This document shows, one piece after another, positions 32,821 through 42,335 of a stretch of DNA of 64,000 nt. Source of the stretch: Candidatus Poribacteria bacterium (GTDB lineage: Bacteria; Poribacteria; WGA-4E; WGA-3G); the NCBI GenBank assembly GCA_028820635.1, contig JAPPIG010000023.1:50135-114134 (forward strand), given 5' to 3'. Position 1 is the first letter of the stretch; each line of letters begins with the position of its first letter. Position numbers and translations under genes: made by a program. The notes below the pieces were generated by a model. That model saw only the letters and a list, made by a program, of their open reading frames with translations. It was not told the origin of the DNA and did no database searches.

Positions 32821-33624
32821 ATGACTGACGAAGAAAAATTTAGATTTGACTTAACAGGATTTCTTGTGCGTCCAGCTATTCTGAGCAAAGACGAAGTGGA
32901 TGCAATCGTTGATCAACTTGATCGAATTCGCCATAATCCAGAATCTTTACCACCTGAACACCGCGCAGTTCCAGGTGGTGCCTCGAATGTTCTCATTGAT
33001 CATCCGAAAGTGATTGAAGTGTTGCACCAAATCATCGGTCCCGATGTCCGAATGGAGAGCACCTTTTTTGTGTGGCGCGAAAAAGGACAAGAACACGGTG
33101 GACTCCACGGAGGAGGTCCGCGGCAAGCAGACCCTATTTTTGGGTATCGTGTAAATAATGGTAGGATTCATGCCGGTATGGTGCGCGTCGTTTTTGAACT
33201 CACGGATATTTCTAAAGGCGATGGTGCTACCCATTTCATCGTTGGTAGTCATAAATCAAACTTCCCAATGCATTCAGATCACATGTCGTTAGAGGAAAAA
33301 AAGAAAAGTCCTTTTCTAATGACCTATGAATGTCCCGCTGGTAGTGCCATATTCTTTACGGAAAACCTCTGCCATGCTGGCCCCGTATGGCAACGTGAAA
33401 CCCCACGTATCGCGATTCTAAATGCTTATGCACATCTCGCAACGCACTGGCATCGTCTTCGCATTCCGCCAGAGGTGCTGAATGGACTCCCACGAGAAAA
33501 ACAGGCATACTTTCGTGAACCGTGGATTGCCGATTTTCGGACAAGTCCCGCTACGCATAATACAATAGATCGTTTTATTGAAAAGGACGACGAACCTCCT
33601 ATTAACACGAACCATAGTCCGTGA
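32821..33624 (+). CDS. PhyH-family protein with H-x-G in place of H-x-D
   Basis: 267 residues. The fold is recognisable as PhyH: FDLTGFLVRPAILSKDEVDA, FELTDISKGDGATHFIVGSH, a distal iron His in ENLCHAGPVW and a 2-oxoglutarate Arg in ETPRIAILNAYAH. At the first iron site the sequence reads EHGGLHGGGPRQ, so the expected H-x-D appears as H-x-G. In iron halogenases such a change frees a site for chloride, but many poorly studied PhyH relatives also vary here. AAAGGAGA lies before the ATG. It is the last gene of the plus-strand set and is followed by two MITE-like elements. Confidence 0.75.
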   Translation: MTDEEKFRFDLTGFLVRPAILSKDEVDAIVDQLDRIRHNPESLPPEHRAVPGGASNVLIDHPKVIEVLHQIIGPDVRMESTFFVWREKGQEHGGLHGGGPRQADPIFGYRVNNGRIHAGMVRVVFELTDISKGDGATHFIVGSHKSNFPMHSDHMSLEEKKKSPFLMTYECPAGSAIFFTENLCHAGPVWQRETPRIAILNAYAHLATHWHRLRIPPEVLNGLPREKQAYFREPWIADFRTSPATHNTIDRFIEKDDEPPINTNHSP

Positions 33625-33639
33625 AATGCGTTCTTTGTT

Positions 33640-33754
33640 TATAGTAAAATCCGAAAATATGTTCACATTTCAATGAACAACAAACCCTACACCATAACCG
33701 CTGGCGAGGTTTCCTAACCTCGCTAATGTAAAGGTAATTATGGATTTTACTATA
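33640..33754. mobile_element. 115-bp MITE-like element, ends TATAGTAAAATCC
   Basis: TATAGTAAAATCC (33640-33652) and its exact reverse complement GGATTTTACTATA (33742-33754). Inside is the hairpin GGCGAGGTTTCCTAACCTCG. Half-ends of the same type occur at 24105. Confidence 0.65.
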
Positions 33755-33929
33755 AGCTGAATCCCAGAGCCATTCAATTGTCGATTTTTCCCATTTAATT
33801 GCATTGTAGGAGGGAACTCCGATTCCCGACCATCATTGTGTTTGTCGCGATTCGGAGATCGCTCCTACAAGAAGAAACCTATGTCGGATGTGCAATTACT
33901 GGAAATTTGAATGGCTCTGAGCTGAATCC
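33755..33929. mobile_element. 155-bp MITE-like element with 10-bp target duplication
   Basis: The direct repeat AGCTGAATCC stands at 33755-33764 and 33920-33929. Between them, CAGAGCCATTCAA (33765-33777) and TTGAATGGCTCTG (33907-33919) form the inverted ends, with weaker pairing continuing inward. The centre carries two palindrome words, GGAGGGAACTCCGATTCCC (from 33810) and GTCGCGATTCGGAGATCGCT (from 33844). It abuts the preceding element. Confidence 0.75.
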
Positions 33930-34050
33930 CTTTTCAATTCTCCTAATTTGTGGTAAACTACCATCGCGTGTGTAAAATATAATTGGGTTCAAGAAAACTC
34001 ATGCATTCCAGAGGTCAATTGGGAAACAGAAGTGTGATTCTGGGTAGATA

Positions 34051-35169
34051 ATGGCACATATTAAACTACAAAATATAATAAAACGATTCGGCGATGTTGT
34101 CGCAGTAAAAGATTTTAATTTGGAAGTTGAAGATAAGGAGTTTGTGGTTTTCTTAGGTCCATCAGGTTGTGGAAAAACGACAACGCTGCGATTGATCGCT
34201 GGGCTGGAACATCCTGACGAAGGCGAAATTCTAATTGATGGACATCTCGTCAACGGTTTGTCTCCAGCGGACCGGGACATCGCATTCGTGTTTCAATTTT
34301 ATGCACTATATCCGCATCTGAGTGTGTATGATAATATCGCGTTTCCACTAAAAGCGGTGAAGGTTGAAAAACCAGAAATTGAAGAGCGAGTAAAAAAGGT
34401 TGCAGAAATTTTGCAGCTCACTGACATTTTAAATCGAAAACCGAGCGTGTTGAGCGGCGGTGAGATGCAACGCGTTGCACTTGGCCGTGCGATGGTCCGC
34501 CAACCAAAAGTCTACCTGCTTGATGAACCGATGGCGAATTTAGATGCGAAACTCCGAATTGATACGCGAGCAGAAATTAAACGTCTCCAACATGAAATCG
34601 GAGCGACCACTATTTTTGTGACACATGACCAGGTCGAAGCGATGTCTCTCGCTGACCGCATAGCAGTAATTCATCAAGGTGTACTTCAGCAAATCGGCAC
34701 ACCCCATGAGGTTTATAACAAACCGAAAAGCCTTTTTGTTGCTGGATTTATGGGTATGCCAGCCATGAATCTACTTGATGTTGAACTAACCTCTCATGAA
34801 GGCAAGCCAGCATTGCACCTAAGTCATACTGATGTGCAGTTAGAACTTTCTCCTTGGCAGCAATCTAACCTAAACGCAAATAGTCAGCATAACGATTGTG
34901 TCTTAGGCATCCGACCTGAGCATATTACTGCTTCAAGAGAACCAGTTGGACGCAAAATTGCTGCGGATGTTCATCTGATTGAACCCCTTGGTTCTGTCAA
35001 TATCCTTGACTTAATGCTCGGAACACATCAGGAGACACAAGAACCTATTCTCCTCCGAGTGAGGACACATCCTACATTTAATGCTGATATTGGAGAGACT
35101 ATCTGGTTGGATTTTGATGACGATCAAATGCACCTATTTGACAGTGGAACAGAGCAAGCAATTTGGTAA
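34051..35169 (+). CDS. ABC transporter ATP-binding protein, sugar (MalK/UgpC) type
   Basis: 372 residues. Walker A GPSGCGKTT near residue 35, signature LSGGEMQRVALGRAMVR, Walker B VYLLDEPMANLDAK, switch His in IFVTHDQVEAMS. The C-terminal 130 residues form an OB/TOBE domain (VLGIRPEHITASREPVGRK), as in the CUT1 family MalK/UgpC/MsmK that powers sugar or glycerol-3-phosphate import. No permease or binding protein is adjacent, so it may be a shared ATPase serving several importers. The Q-loop reads FVFQFYALYPHLSV; F replaces the usual S/N after Q. It is followed 31 bp later by a HAD phosphatase. Confidence 0.88.
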   Translation: MAHIKLQNIIKRFGDVVAVKDFNLEVEDKEFVVFLGPSGCGKTTTLRLIAGLEHPDEGEILIDGHLVNGLSPADRDIAFVFQFYALYPHLSVYDNIAFPLKAVKVEKPEIEERVKKVAEILQLTDILNRKPSVLSGGEMQRVALGRAMVRQPKVYLLDEPMANLDAKLRIDTRAEIKRLQHEIGATTIFVTHDQVEAMSLADRIAVIHQGVLQQIGTPHEVYNKPKSLFVAGFMGMPAMNLLDVELTSHEGKPALHLSHTDVQLELSPWQQSNLNANSQHNDCVLGIRPEHITASREPVGRKIAADVHLIEPLGSVNILDLMLGTHQETQEPILLRVRTHPTFNADIGETIWLDFDDDQMHLFDSGTEQAIW

Positions 35170-35200
35170 AATCCTTGATTTTTGATGGGAAAAAACAGAT

Positions 35201-36001
35201 ATGAAAATACCGTGTCGTTTGGCAGCTTTCGATTTAGACGGAACACTACTGAATAGTGATCACAAGTTATCATCTCAAAACTGTGAAGCACTTCAACAAC
35301 TTGCAAAAAATGAAATCTTGGTAGTCTTAGTTTCAGGAAGAATGCATCAATCTATTAAACCCATAAGCGATCAGATTGGATTGGAAAATCCAATTATTTC
35401 GTATAATGGAGCGATGGTAAAGCATGCAACTACTGATGAGATTTATCATCATACGCCAGTTCCAGCAGACATTGCAATGGCTATAGTTAACGATTGCATG
35501 GAGCAAGATTTGCATCTCAATTTCTGCTTGAACGATGAACTGTTTGTTGCAGAAAAGAATAAGTGGAGTGAACTTTATGAATCTCGAACGGGTGTTCCTG
35601 CTACCCCTGTAGGTAATCTTCGGCAGTTAGCAGGCAAAACGCCAACAAAATTGCTTATCATTCATCCGCCAGAAAAATTACCACCACTTTTGAACAGTTT
35701 CAAAACACAATATGATGGTAAATTATATGTAACGCAGACACAACCTGAGTATATCGAATTTATGAATCCAGATGTTACCAAAGGTCGTGCGCTGACAGCA
35801 CTTGCGAAACGTTGCGAGATTCCAATAGAATCCGTTGTCGCTTTTGGTGATAGTTACAACGACGAAAGTTTGCTCAAAACGGCAGGATTTGGCATAGCGA
35901 TGGAGAACGCAGTCACTCCGATTAAAGCTTGTGCGGACCACATTACTGCGACCAACGATGAAAACGGTGTCGCTAAAGCAATCTGGAAGTTAATTCTTTA
36001 A
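35201..36001 (+). CDS. Cof-type HAD-superfamily phosphatase
   Basis: 266 residues. HAD motif I AAFDLDGTLLNSDHKL with nucleophile and acid Asp, motif II VVLVSGRMHQS, motif III lysine in VTKGRALTALAKR, motif IV VVAFGDSYNDESLLKTAG. The inserted C2-type cap and length are normal for the Cof/YidA group, which dephosphorylates sugar phosphates and related metabolites in the cytoplasm. It probably shares a transcript with the sugar ABC ATPase. It converges on minE with 40 bp between; the spacer is AT rich but has no clear terminator. Confidence 0.88.
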   Translation: MKIPCRLAAFDLDGTLLNSDHKLSSQNCEALQQLAKNEILVVLVSGRMHQSIKPISDQIGLENPIISYNGAMVKHATTDEIYHHTPVPADIAMAIVNDCMEQDLHLNFCLNDELFVAEKNKWSELYESRTGVPATPVGNLRQLAGKTPTKLLIIHPPEKLPPLLNSFKTQYDGKLYVTQTQPEYIEFMNPDVTKGRALTALAKRCEIPIESVVAFGDSYNDESLLKTAGFGIAMENAVTPIKACADHITATNDENGVAKAIWKLIL

Positions 36002-36041
36002 CAAGAGAAAAGGATTACAATTTTAAAAAACAACTACGAAG

Positions 36042-36299
36042 TTAACGATTTTTTTTAGATTGATTAAACGGAAAATCTGCCATCAGCACGTAGGAATTAC
36101 CTTCACGTTTTAAGGACATCTTGACAGAGTTCATCGTAAATTCAAAGTATTTCGCCAACACTTCAGTTAATTCAAACTGTAGTTTTTTCATCGAATCCTC
36201 ACCGACCTCAAACCGATCTTGTGTGAGAATGAGTTGTAAACGCTGCGTAGCAATTTCGCTCGATTTAGATTTGCGAGTAAATAAACTTCTGAAATCCAT
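36042..36299 (-). CDS. minE: cell division topological specificity factor MinE
   Basis: 85 residues. The N-terminal membrane-targeting and anti-MinCD segment MDFRSLFTRKSKSSEIATQR with RLQLILTQDR is followed by the dimer domain LQFELTEVLAKYFEFTMNSV. It stimulates MinD ATPase and drives MinCD oscillation or gradients so that the septum forms mid-cell. The gene order minC-minD-minE on the minus strand and the 8-bp gap to minD support the call. The length is standard. Confidence 0.9.
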   Translation of the reverse strand: MDFRSLFTRKSKSSEIATQRLQLILTQDRFEVGEDSMKKLQFELTEVLAKYFEFTMNSVKMSLKREGNSYVLMADFPFNQSKKNR

Positions 36300-36307
36300 A
36301 ATAACCC

Positions 36308-37108
36308 CTATTTATTTCTTGAAAACCAGTTTGCTACATGAGAGAAAAAGTTTTCTTCTCGCATTTCAGGAATTGGAACTCGTTGCCCAGTCATGCGTCG
36401 TGCTATTCGCATATATGCCTCTGCTCCTTGAGAGCCTGCGTTATGCACAAGTGGAATGCCACGGTTTGTAGAGGCAATTACCCCGGTATCCTCAGGGACA
36501 ACACCGAGTAGATCTATGTTCAAAAAGTCTAATACGTCATTCTTACTGATCATATTCCCTTTTTTCACAAGTGCTGGCGACAATCTATTCAATACCAAAT
36601 TAATAGGTTGAATTTCTTGATTTTGCAAAAGCCCAATGATACGGTCGGCATCTCGGATAGCTGATAAGTCAGGGGTAGTGATGATGATAGCTTCATCAGC
36701 ACCTGCAGCCGCGTTGCGGAAACCTTGTTCTATCCCTGCAGGAGAGTCAACAAGAACAAAGTCATATTCTTGTTTTAGTTTTTCACAAACTTCCTGCATC
36801 TGCTCAGGCTTAATATCATCTTTTCTGTTCCGTTGTGAAGCAGCAAGAAGCATCAAATCTTCAACGCGTCGGTCTTTTACAAGGGCTTTATATAACTCAC
36901 AACGTTTTTCAAAAACGTCCATAGAAGTATAAACCACTCTGCTTTCTAATCCCATGACGACATCAAGATTTCGTAATCCGACATCAGCGTCAACCATAAC
37001 CACTGTTTTGCCTATCATCGCTAATGCAGTGCCGAGGTTGGCTGTTGATGTCGTTTTACCGACTCCCCCCTTTCCAGAAGTAATCACGATTACTTTACCC
37101 ATTGTCAA
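36308..37108 (-). CDS. minD: septum site-determining ATPase MinD
   Basis: 266 residues. Deviant Walker A VITSGKGGVGKTTSTANLG at the N-terminus, switch I VVMVDADVGLRNLDVVMGLE, and FVLVDSPAGIEQGFRNA as Walker B. The last residues ENFFSHVANWFSRNK form the amphipathic helix that binds membrane when ATP is bound. It recruits MinC and is released by MinE. It lies 12 bp downstream of minC. Length and motifs are fully typical. Confidence 0.95.
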   Translation of the reverse strand: MTMGKVIVITSGKGGVGKTTSTANLGTALAMIGKTVVMVDADVGLRNLDVVMGLESRVVYTSMDVFEKRCELYKALVKDRRVEDLMLLAASQRNRKDDIKPEQMQEVCEKLKQEYDFVLVDSPAGIEQGFRNAAAGADEAIIITTPDLSAIRDADRIIGLLQNQEIQPINLVLNRLSPALVKKGNMISKNDVLDFLNIDLLGVVPEDTGVIASTNRGIPLVHNAGSQGAEAYMRIARRMTGQRVPIPEMREENFFSHVANWFSRNK

Positions 37109-37120
37109 ACCTTCCTTCTT

Positions 37121-37798
37121 TTAGAATTTAATAAATTCCTCTACGATGATAATATCTTCGGCACCAACGCGAGCAATTTCAGGATATCCCCTCGGTTTTT
37201 CCCCTATCGGAGGACGATTCACATACGAGCCGATTTGAAGTTGTAAAGGTATCAACTCCATCGCTATAATAACCGAGGTGAGTCTTCCGTTTATACCGGC
37301 ATGTGCACTTCCACGTAACGCACCGAGCACTATTATATCACCAGCAGCAACAACTTCACCCCCAGGATTAACATCTCCATATACAATAACACTTCCTGTT
37401 AAACAAGATGTAGTTTGTCCTGAACGAATCATTTGACGGACGATATGTGCATGTTCAAAATCCGGATGGTTGTCGGCAGCCAAACTCTGTGAAATACTAT
37501 GAGTGGCTGGGGCTGCCAAGATTGGAGATTCGTTCTCTTCATCAAATACGTTAACACCGCTGACAACAAGATTATATTTTTCTGTCAGGTGTGTTTCTAA
37601 ATTATTCAGATCTTCGGATGTAAATATAGGCGGCCTCATATCAATATGAATAGAAGTACCCGCTAACGGTTGATTCATTTCACCCAGTAACTCTTGAATC
37701 GCCGTTTCAATTTCAGGAAGCGAGACCTTCGGATTGATAATCAGATGCAAACCATCTTTATATCCTCTGAGTTTTACGATTGAATTTTCCATATTCAC
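37121..37798 (-). CDS. minC: septum site-determining protein MinC
   Basis: 225 residues. The N-terminal domain (about 1-110: VKLRGYKDGLHLIINPKVS, IQELLGEMNQPLAGTS) would block FtsZ assembly. The C-terminal beta-helix (about 125-215: GSVIVYGDVNPGGEVVAAGD, VLGALRGSAHAG) binds MinD and dimerises. It is the first gene of minCDE. The second ATG at codon 3 is an alternative start. A LarA-family gene lies 72 bp upstream on the same strand. Confidence 0.92.
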   Translation of the reverse strand: MNMENSIVKLRGYKDGLHLIINPKVSLPEIETAIQELLGEMNQPLAGTSIHIDMRPPIFTSEDLNNLETHLTEKYNLVVSGVNVFDEENESPILAAPATHSISQSLAADNHPDFEHAHIVRQMIRSGQTTSCLTGSVIVYGDVNPGGEVVAAGDIIVLGALRGSAHAGINGRLTSVIIAMELIPLQLQIGSYVNRPPIGEKPRGYPEIARVGAEDIIIVEEFIKF

Positions 37799-37870
37799 TA
37801 CACACGAACTATCTTAATTTACGAGGCATTGTCTCATGGTGGAATTAAAAGTGAAAATTTTGACAATGTA

Positions 37871-39154
37871 TTATGAAACAGCACGTTCAACTTTAGCTAA
37901 GACGTACGGTCCTTCAGGGATCGCTGCTATCTGGACATCCTCTCCATAACGTATTAATAATTCTTCAATTCCTTCTTGCGGATTCTTTAACGGATGTACA
38001 AACAGTTTTGATCTTTGTTGATACGGGATACCGTCTGTATAAAAATAGATATCGGCTTTACGAGCGACCTTAGCCAATTCTTCCAATTGCCACTGATCAA
38101 TAACGAAATTAGCTGGGTTATAAAGTCCTTGAACAAAGGCAGTCAGGTCATCAGTTTTGAATAGCAGATCGGTGAAAGGTTTACTACCAATTCCCTCACT
38201 ACACGCAGCTACAAGGAGAATACTACCACCCTGTTTAACGATTTCTACCGCAGTGAGTAAACCCTTTATCGCTTGGTAGAATGTAGTGTCCAAAGGATAC
38301 CCAGCACTGGAAACTACAACCGCATCAACAGGCTCTGATAGTGTAACCTTAGCGTTTTTCTCTACAAATTTTGCACCGGTGAGATGAGACTCAACAAGGT
38401 CTCCAGCAAAAATACCGGTAATCTGTTTCTGTTTGTCAATTGCAACATTAAGGCTAAAGTCAACACCGGCCATCAGCGCGATCTCAGTTGCTTCCATGTG
38501 AAACGGATTTCCATCCAAGATACCGACTGCAGATTTAGGGTGTTCCATTAGTTCAGGACCATGCATCACTTTCATCGTTTCAATAGACGCAAGCCCTGGG
38601 CAGATTGCTTTCCTACCACCAGAATATCCTGCCATCAAGTGGGGTTCAATCAACCCTGTTATAATCTTCAGGTCTGCCGCGAGATAGGTCTTATCAATGT
38701 AAACTGGTGTGCCTTTGCGCGTCTCACCTAAATGTGTGTGCGTCTCCGGATTTTGAGAAAAATGGTTGACGATACGGTACGAGTCCATAATCGAACGACC
38801 GACCATTTCCTCAAGTTCCTTGCCTTCATTGGGACGGTGAATCCCTGTTGCGATGAGGATTGTTATCTCATCACGCGATATTCCTGCCTGTTCAAGCGTT
38901 TCAAGTATTGGAGGTAAAATCACTTGATTAGGCACAGGACGGGTTATATCGGAAATTACAATACACGCTGAGCCTCGCCCCTTAGCAACTTCTGCTAAGG
39001 ACAGTGAAGCAGTAGGCTGTGAAATCGCTTGCCAAACCGCTTTGTCAGCATCAGCTAATGGAACACTTGCTGCAGTTTCCAAAACTCCTGCCAAATTTTT
39101 GTCAGGAATCTCTACTGCAACTGTGCCATGTCCGTATCTCATCTGGACTCGCAT
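37871..39154 (-). CDS. LarA-family (nickel-dependent racemase-like) protein
   Basis: 427 residues, the length of lactate racemase LarA. Recognisable blocks: IVISDITRPVPNQVILPPIL, ILIATGIHRPNEGKELEEM, GLIEPHLMAGYSGGRKAICP, VVSSAGYPLDTTFYQAIKGL. In LarA the lysine of the S-G-G-R-K segment bonds the nickel-pincer cofactor and nearby histidines act as acid and base. Substrates across the family vary (lactate, malate, other 2-hydroxy acids), so the reaction is not assigned. No larB/C/E cofactor genes are nearby. GAGG lies 11 bases before the ATG; a strong promoter is at 39261-39289. Confidence 0.82.
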   Translation of the reverse strand: MRVQMRYGHGTVAVEIPDKNLAGVLETAASVPLADADKAVWQAISQPTASLSLAEVAKGRGSACIVISDITRPVPNQVILPPILETLEQAGISRDEITILIATGIHRPNEGKELEEMVGRSIMDSYRIVNHFSQNPETHTHLGETRKGTPVYIDKTYLAADLKIITGLIEPHLMAGYSGGRKAICPGLASIETMKVMHGPELMEHPKSAVGILDGNPFHMEATEIALMAGVDFSLNVAIDKQKQITGIFAGDLVESHLTGAKFVEKNAKVTLSEPVDAVVVSSAGYPLDTTFYQAIKGLLTAVEIVKQGGSILLVAACSEGIGSKPFTDLLFKTDDLTAFVQGLYNPANFVIDQWQLEELAKVARKADIYFYTDGIPYQQRSKLFVHPLKNPQEGIEELLIRYGEDVQIAAIPEGPYVLAKVERAVS

Positions 39155-39260
39155 GATTGATTTTTCCTCAAATTAGTGACTGGTTAAATTGAAATAAATA
39201 TGATGCCGTGTTTAAATATGTCGTGAAACTGCAAAAATTGAATTGTGATTACAAATTTAG

Positions 39261-39289
39261 AGTGTAACACACCTGACATTAGATGTCAA
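39261..39289 (-). promoter_or_regulatory. sigma70-type promoter for the LarA-like gene
   Basis: On the minus strand TTGACA (39289-39284), 17-bp spacer, TACACT (39266-39261), about 107 bp before the start codon at 39154. Confidence 0.65.
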
Positions 39290-39319
39290 CTTTTTCCATT
39301 CAAACTTATTTGATACTGC

Positions 39320-39348
39320 TTGAATTTTTTTACATTGCATGTTAGAAT
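39320..39348 (+). promoter_or_regulatory. sigma70-type promoter for the 39418 gene
   Basis: TTGAAT (39320-39325), 17-bp spacer, TAGAAT (39343-39348), about 70 bp before the ATG. It is divergent from the LarA-like promoter. Confidence 0.55.
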
Positions 39349-39417
39349 TTACATGTTTCCAACAGAATCTACGAACTCTTGAGAGATATCTAAACCTGAA
39401 CGGAGAATCAAACGGAC

Positions 39418-39804
39418 ATGCAACGCATAGAAGTTACTACAAAACCTAACGGCGCTGGTCGCAATTGGCTTGAGGTCGGTTCTTTTGAAGTTGATTCACT
39501 CGGTCGTAAACAGTGGGTCAAGAAAAATGTGCCACATCAAGAATCAAAACTAACTGTGGATAGACAGTATTCTGAACGTGGCGAAACGATTGATTGGATT
39601 GTACTTATCCCAGAAAACTACCCACTAACGCTTATCAAAGTAACGTACGACCGTTTGAATCCAATGGACCTTGAAGTGCTTTGGGAACCAGGGACATCTA
39701 ACCAAACAGAGGATTCCCGTGAAATTAAAAAGAAACGTGCTTTTGAACTTGCTGCTGGAAACGAAGAACTTATATCTCTATTGAAGGAACTCCTTGCAGA
39801 TTAA
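39418..39804 (+). CDS. conserved small cytoplasmic protein, unknown
   Basis: 128 residues. No signal peptide and no family recognised. The N-terminal 90 residues look like a small all-beta domain (NWLEVGSFEVDSLGRKQWVK, DWIVLIPENYPLTLIKVTY) and the end is a charged helix (EIKKKRAFELAAGNEELISL). Codon use matches its neighbours, and there is a good promoter. It stands alone between two minus-strand transcription units and converges on the nucleotidyltransferase gene with 37 bp between. Confidence 0.65.
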   Translation: MQRIEVTTKPNGAGRNWLEVGSFEVDSLGRKQWVKKNVPHQESKLTVDRQYSERGETIDWIVLIPENYPLTLIKVTYDRLNPMDLEVLWEPGTSNQTEDSREIKKKRAFELAAGNEELISLLKELLAD

Positions 39805-39841
39805 CATTTGCAGAATGTAAAAGTGCAACAGAACTCTATTC

Positions 39842-41212
39842 TCACCACCCATAACGATCTGGTCCCCACGGTTTTGTTATCAATTCCTGTTTTGCCATCA
39901 CCATCGTTTTGCTTGGGACATCTTCGTATAAAATAACCCCTGGTCCAACAACGCTATAAGAACCGATTCGTCTTCCCGGCATTATTATCGCATTGACTCC
40001 TGTGCGGCAATAATCTCCCATGTAAGTGGCGTTAGCACCGTAAGCTGGTATTTCGTAGCGTCCTTCTACTTGAATTGGTGTATCACGGTCATCAAACCGT
40101 AGTGTGCCACACACTGTAGCAGCCCCAATATCTGTCGCGCATCCAAATACACCGGACATTTCACAGTAATGATACAGATAAACTTTGTCAAACATGACAC
40201 CGGACATCTCCGCGCCGTGTCCTACGATGCACCGATTTCCGATGGCACTGCTCTCAATATCGCAATAATCGCTAATACGACAATGATCTCCGATGTATAG
40301 GTTTCCATGTAAAATCGCGCCGTTTGTGATGTTATTATTTGCACCGGCTATAAGTGTCCCATTCACAACGACACGCGGACCAATAACTGTGTTTTCTCCT
40401 AATACGACGTGCCCATTAATTTCGGCTGCATCGGAAATTTCAGCACCTGCTGCTATGTGGTTCTCATCAACCTGTTTTGTGAGGTAATCAACTAATCTGC
40501 GGTTTGCTTCTAAAACATGCCAAGGTTTATCAACGTCAACAAAAAAGTCTGTTGTTTCGACTGTTAACACCTCTATTCCGTCATCAATCATGATTTGGAG
40601 AGATTGTGCAACTTCAGACTCAGGCGGTGGCATTCCGCCGACAGGGACTTGAGTGACGATTCCGGGATTCCTTAACAAATAAGGTTTTGCTGTTGCTTTA
40701 AAAGCATAGATTCCACATAGACGATGCGAACCCCCTCTCGGATGTCCATCAATACCTGATAAACACCCGTTATGGGTTTTAGCACAGAGCCAGTTACTCG
40801 CGTCCTCATCGCTAAGTGGTTGAATTAACGCAGCTGCTTCCGCATTTTGACTTTCAAACGCTTTAATAAGGTTACGATAATTTTCAGAAGTGGTTACAGT
40901 ATCACCATAAATTATGAGAAAATTTTCATCATTTAACATTTTTAACGTAGTTAAAGCTGCATCTGCAGTGCCATCAAGAGGATGCTGTGTTAAAAATTTA
41001 ACGTTTGGAAAATCTGCAATTGCACCACGGACCTGTTGCGCATAATGTCCGACCACAACAATAATTTGGTCTATTCCGATTTCAATGAGATTCTCTACTA
41101 TTCGACGAATTATCGGTTTATTTGCGACAGGGATTGTACACTTCTGGCGAAATTCTCCATAAGGCCAGACTTTGCGTCCTAAACCTGCAGCTAAAACAAT
41201 AGCGTTTTTCAT
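39842..41212 (-). CDS. sugar-phosphate nucleotidylyltransferase with left-handed beta-helix (GlmU-like)
   Basis: 456 residues. The N-terminal nucleotidyltransferase domain (about 1-240) has MKNAIVLAAGLGRKVWPYGE and KCTIPVANKPIIRRIVENL, with a variant of the G-x-G-x-R loop (LGRKVWP) and YGDTV as the metal Asp region. The C-terminal half is a hexapeptide-repeat left-handed beta-helix (AAEINGHVVLGENTVIGPRV, IGDHCRISDYCDIESSAIG, MPGRRIGSYSVVGPGV). This layout is that of GlmU and related glucose-1-phosphate or GlcNAc-1-phosphate enzymes; whether an acetyltransferase is active is unclear. It lies 3 bp after bioD and is likely co-transcribed. Confidence 0.83.
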   Translation of the reverse strand: MKNAIVLAAGLGRKVWPYGEFRQKCTIPVANKPIIRRIVENLIEIGIDQIIVVVGHYAQQVRGAIADFPNVKFLTQHPLDGTADAALTTLKMLNDENFLIIYGDTVTTSENYRNLIKAFESQNAEAAALIQPLSDEDASNWLCAKTHNGCLSGIDGHPRGGSHRLCGIYAFKATAKPYLLRNPGIVTQVPVGGMPPPESEVAQSLQIMIDDGIEVLTVETTDFFVDVDKPWHVLEANRRLVDYLTKQVDENHIAAGAEISDAAEINGHVVLGENTVIGPRVVVNGTLIAGANNNITNGAILHGNLYIGDHCRISDYCDIESSAIGNRCIVGHGAEMSGVMFDKVYLYHYCEMSGVFGCATDIGAATVCGTLRFDDRDTPIQVEGRYEIPAYGANATYMGDYCRTGVNAIIMPGRRIGSYSVVGPGVILYEDVPSKTMVMAKQELITKPWGPDRYGW

Positions 41213-41215
41213 AAT

Positions 41216-41950
<735 letters not shown>

Positions 41951-42047
41951 TTATCCGCAAATATTGTTAGTAATAAATCTTTGGTGTGTTAACAAAAGCC
42001 TTAGATTGACGTTTAATGTTTGAAAGGTGTAACATTCTGTATTTTAC

Positions 42048-42076
42048 ATTTTAATTTAAAACTTTGACTGTGTCAA
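42048..42076 (-). promoter_or_regulatory. sigma70-type promoter for bioD, with palindromic -35
   Basis: On the minus strand TTGACA (42076-42071), 17-bp spacer, TAAAAT (42053-42048), about 105 bp before bioD. The -35 is part of the palindrome TTGAC-TGT-GTCAA (42064-42076), whose other arm gives a plus-strand TTGACT with TAGATT 16 bp later. Confidence 0.6.
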
Positions 42077-42186
42077 AATTATTTTTAGATTAAAAATGAA
42101 CAAAACATCTATTAACGTGAGTTTGATAATAAAATGTGAGTTTGCTCTAAACACTTTTCATGCCTAAAAAAAGCAGTATCTTTGTA

Positions 42187-42207
42187 GCATAACCTGTTAG
42201 GTTGTGC
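42187..42207. repeat. short palindrome GCATAACCT-GTT-AGGTTGTGC
   Basis: A 9-bp stem with one mismatch in the 391-bp gap between bioD and the 42336 gene. It belongs to the same loose class as GCACAATCT-AAC-AGATTGTGC at 24170. Nothing else recognisable in 42208-42320 apart from AAGGGGA before the next ATG. Confidence 0.5.
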
Positions 42208-42335
42208 CGTTTTTTGCAAAAAATAACACAGAACGCTGCGGGTGAAAGTTCTTTTAAACTCACGTTCTATTAGGTTGTTTTTTTAACTTGAATATGGGAA
42301 AATAGAAATTAAGAATTTCTTAAGGGGAAGTAATC

